Source: Clostridia bacterium
Lineage (GTDB): Bacteria > Bacillota_A > Clostridia > Oscillospirales > CAG-272
Assembly: GCA_017935805.1 (NCBI GenBank)
Contig: JAGBGV010000231.1
Location: 1-7,431 of the forward strand
Direction of reading: 5' to 3'
DNA: 7,431 nucleotides
Below are positions 6,271 to 7,431 of the stretch, piece after piece (within the stretch, counting starts at the first letter, position 1; each line of letters opens with the position of its first letter). A program made the position numbers and the translations under genes. The notes beneath the pieces are model-generated. The model was not told the origin of the DNA. It searched no databases and saw only the letters and a program-made list of their open reading frames with translations.

Positions 6271-7431
6271 TTGGATACTTCATTATTTGTTAAACGGTTT
6301 GAAACAGGTGTCACAACTGACGTGACGGAGGACTTCACCCTGCCGGATTATCAGCCGGAGATTCGGAGAGTCGTGGGGGTGAGGGCTACACCTGCAATTG
6401 ACGGAAAATACCTGTCGGGGGATGAGCTTGAAGCGGACGGCGGCGTCACCTACACGGTTTTATATGTGGGAGGAGACGGTAACCTTGCCCAAACGTCACA
6501 GACATCGTCCTACACAGCGGCGATTCCCGTGAAGTCGGAGGAAGACAGATTCTCTGCCGGGGATATGGTGCTCGGATATACGGCAGAGGGTGTGACTTGC
6601 AGAGTGACAGGACCAAGGAAATTCACGCTGTCATGCAGAGTCAAGCACAATCTTATGTCACAGCGAGCAGCGGACGCAGGGCTGAAGGTTGAAAAGACAG
6701 AGGGAATGACCGCCCCTGCAGTGAGACGTCGGACGGAGAGTCACACCACAGCCGCCTTGTGCGAGGTGAGAAAAAGCTGCGAGGTTTCCGGCGAGATGCG
6801 GGAGAGAGAGGGAATGCGAGTCATCATGGCACAGGGCAGCGTAGCTTTGTCCGATGTTCGGGTGAATCAGCAGACAAAAAAGGATGCCTTAGTCAAGGGG
6901 GATGCCTATGTCAGCGTACTTTTGCTATCGCCTGAGGGAGAATACGTTACAGCGAAGGGACGCGCTCCCATCGAAGAGACGGTAGAGCTGCCGGACATCT
7001 CATCTGCTGACCTCTTAAACGCCGCCGCATTCGGTAACGTGGCGATGATCGAGATAGAAGCGGCAGAAAACGGCGACCTCACATGGCGGATGGAATACGA
7101 TATCGACTGCGATGTGATGAAATGCCACAACTGCGAAACCTCTGCCGACGCATATCTTACAGGAATGGATGACAAACTGACAACCGGTGAGTTTTCTGCA
7201 TATGTTCCGGCCTGTGCGGTAAACGGAAGACTTACAACCTCAGGCACGGCAAAACTGCGGCCTGATATGAAGTACGTTTGCTCCTGGGGAAGCGGTGTGG
7301 CGGAAAGATGCGACATATCCGGCGGACGGATGACGGTTTACGGAGCGGTCAAGCTGAGCATCGTCACCTGCGGAGAGGGCGAGATGATCACGGATGAAGT
7401 GGTCATTCCCTTGAAATACGAGTGTGAGGCA
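6271..7431 (+). CDS. SPOCS/DUF3794-domain protein (SipL-like spore-coat morphogenesis family), C-terminus cut by window edge
   Basis: The reading frame is open for 387 codons to the window edge. The N-terminus carries the SPOCS-family signature EDFTLPDYQPEIRRVV (20-35). At least two further stretches have the same beta-rich repeat character, near residues 175-255 (ending VELPDI) and 290-385. Related proteins such as clostridial SipL end in a LysM domain and help attach the coat-assembly ATPase SpoIVA at the forespore; here the C-terminus is not visible, so a LysM cannot be confirmed. Twelve cysteines occur in the visible part, including CHNC (285-288). The start is TTG at 6271, with GGAG (6260-6263) 7 nt upstream. 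There is no in-frame ATG nearby, and this start gives the short leader usual before the LPD motif. It follows the metalloregulator by 59 bp but probably has its own sporulation promoter. Confidence 0.85.
   Translation, partial: MDTSLFVKRFETGVTTDVTEDFTLPDYQPEIRRVVGVRATPAIDGKYLSGDELEADGGVTYTVLYVGGDGNLAQTSQTSSYTAAIPVKSEEDRFSAGDMVLGYTAEGVTCRVTGPRKFTLSCRVKHNLMSQRAADAGLKVEKTEGMTAPAVRRRTESHTTAALCEVRKSCEVSGEMREREGMRVIMAQGSVALSDVRVNQQTKKDALVKGDAYVSVLLLSPEGEYVTAKGRAPIEETVELPDISSADLLNAAAFGNVAMIEIEAAENGDLTWRMEYDIDCDVMKCHNCETSADAYLTGMDDKLTTGEFSAYVPACAVNGRLTTSGTAKLRPDMKYVCSWGSGVAERCDISGGRMTVYGAVKLSIVTCGEGEMITDEVVIPLKYECEA

Overview
The window comes from a low-to-medium GC Firmicute, most likely a Clostridia/Ruminococcus-type gut or rumen bacterium. 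The pointers are a T-box riboswitch, a clostridial-style FeoB, an MntR-type regulator without an SH3 domain, and a SPOCS (DUF3794) spore-coat-type protein. Purine-rich Shine-Dalgarno sequences and two TTG start codons fit this placement. The lineage is an inference from these families, since there is no rRNA or marker gene to confirm it.

Minus strand, right to left: feoA (5331-5636) and feoB (3514-5334) overlap by ATGA and form a ferrous-iron (possibly manganese) uptake operon. An AraC-family regulator (2497-3351, TTG start) follows after a 162-bp spacer. Next is a perfect-consensus sigma-70 promoter (2418-2446) and a complete T-box leader with its intrinsic terminator (2137 to about 2411). 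The leader controls a large gene (start 2085, running off the left edge) that fuses an N-terminal xylose-isomerase-like TIM barrel to an AMP-forming acyl-CoA synthetase.

Plus strand: an MntR/DtxR-family metalloregulator (5747-6211) is divergent from feoAB and shares a 110-bp regulatory region with it. After 59 bp comes a SPOCS-domain protein (6271 onward, running off the right edge). That gap contains a good match to a mother-cell sigma-E promoter.

The right half reads as a metal-uptake locus with its own metal sensor, next to an unrelated sporulation-type gene. The most interesting part is the left half. A tRNA-sensing riboswitch, whose specifier is best read as CUC (leucine), sits in front of an unusual TIM-barrel/acyl-CoA synthetase fusion rather than an aminoacyl-tRNA synthetase or amino-acid gene. 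A plausible but unproven reading is that leucine shortage switches on activation of a branched-chain acid such as isovalerate, which rumen bacteria can carboxylate and aminate to leucine. No mobile elements, CRISPR arrays, tRNA or rRNA genes were seen.
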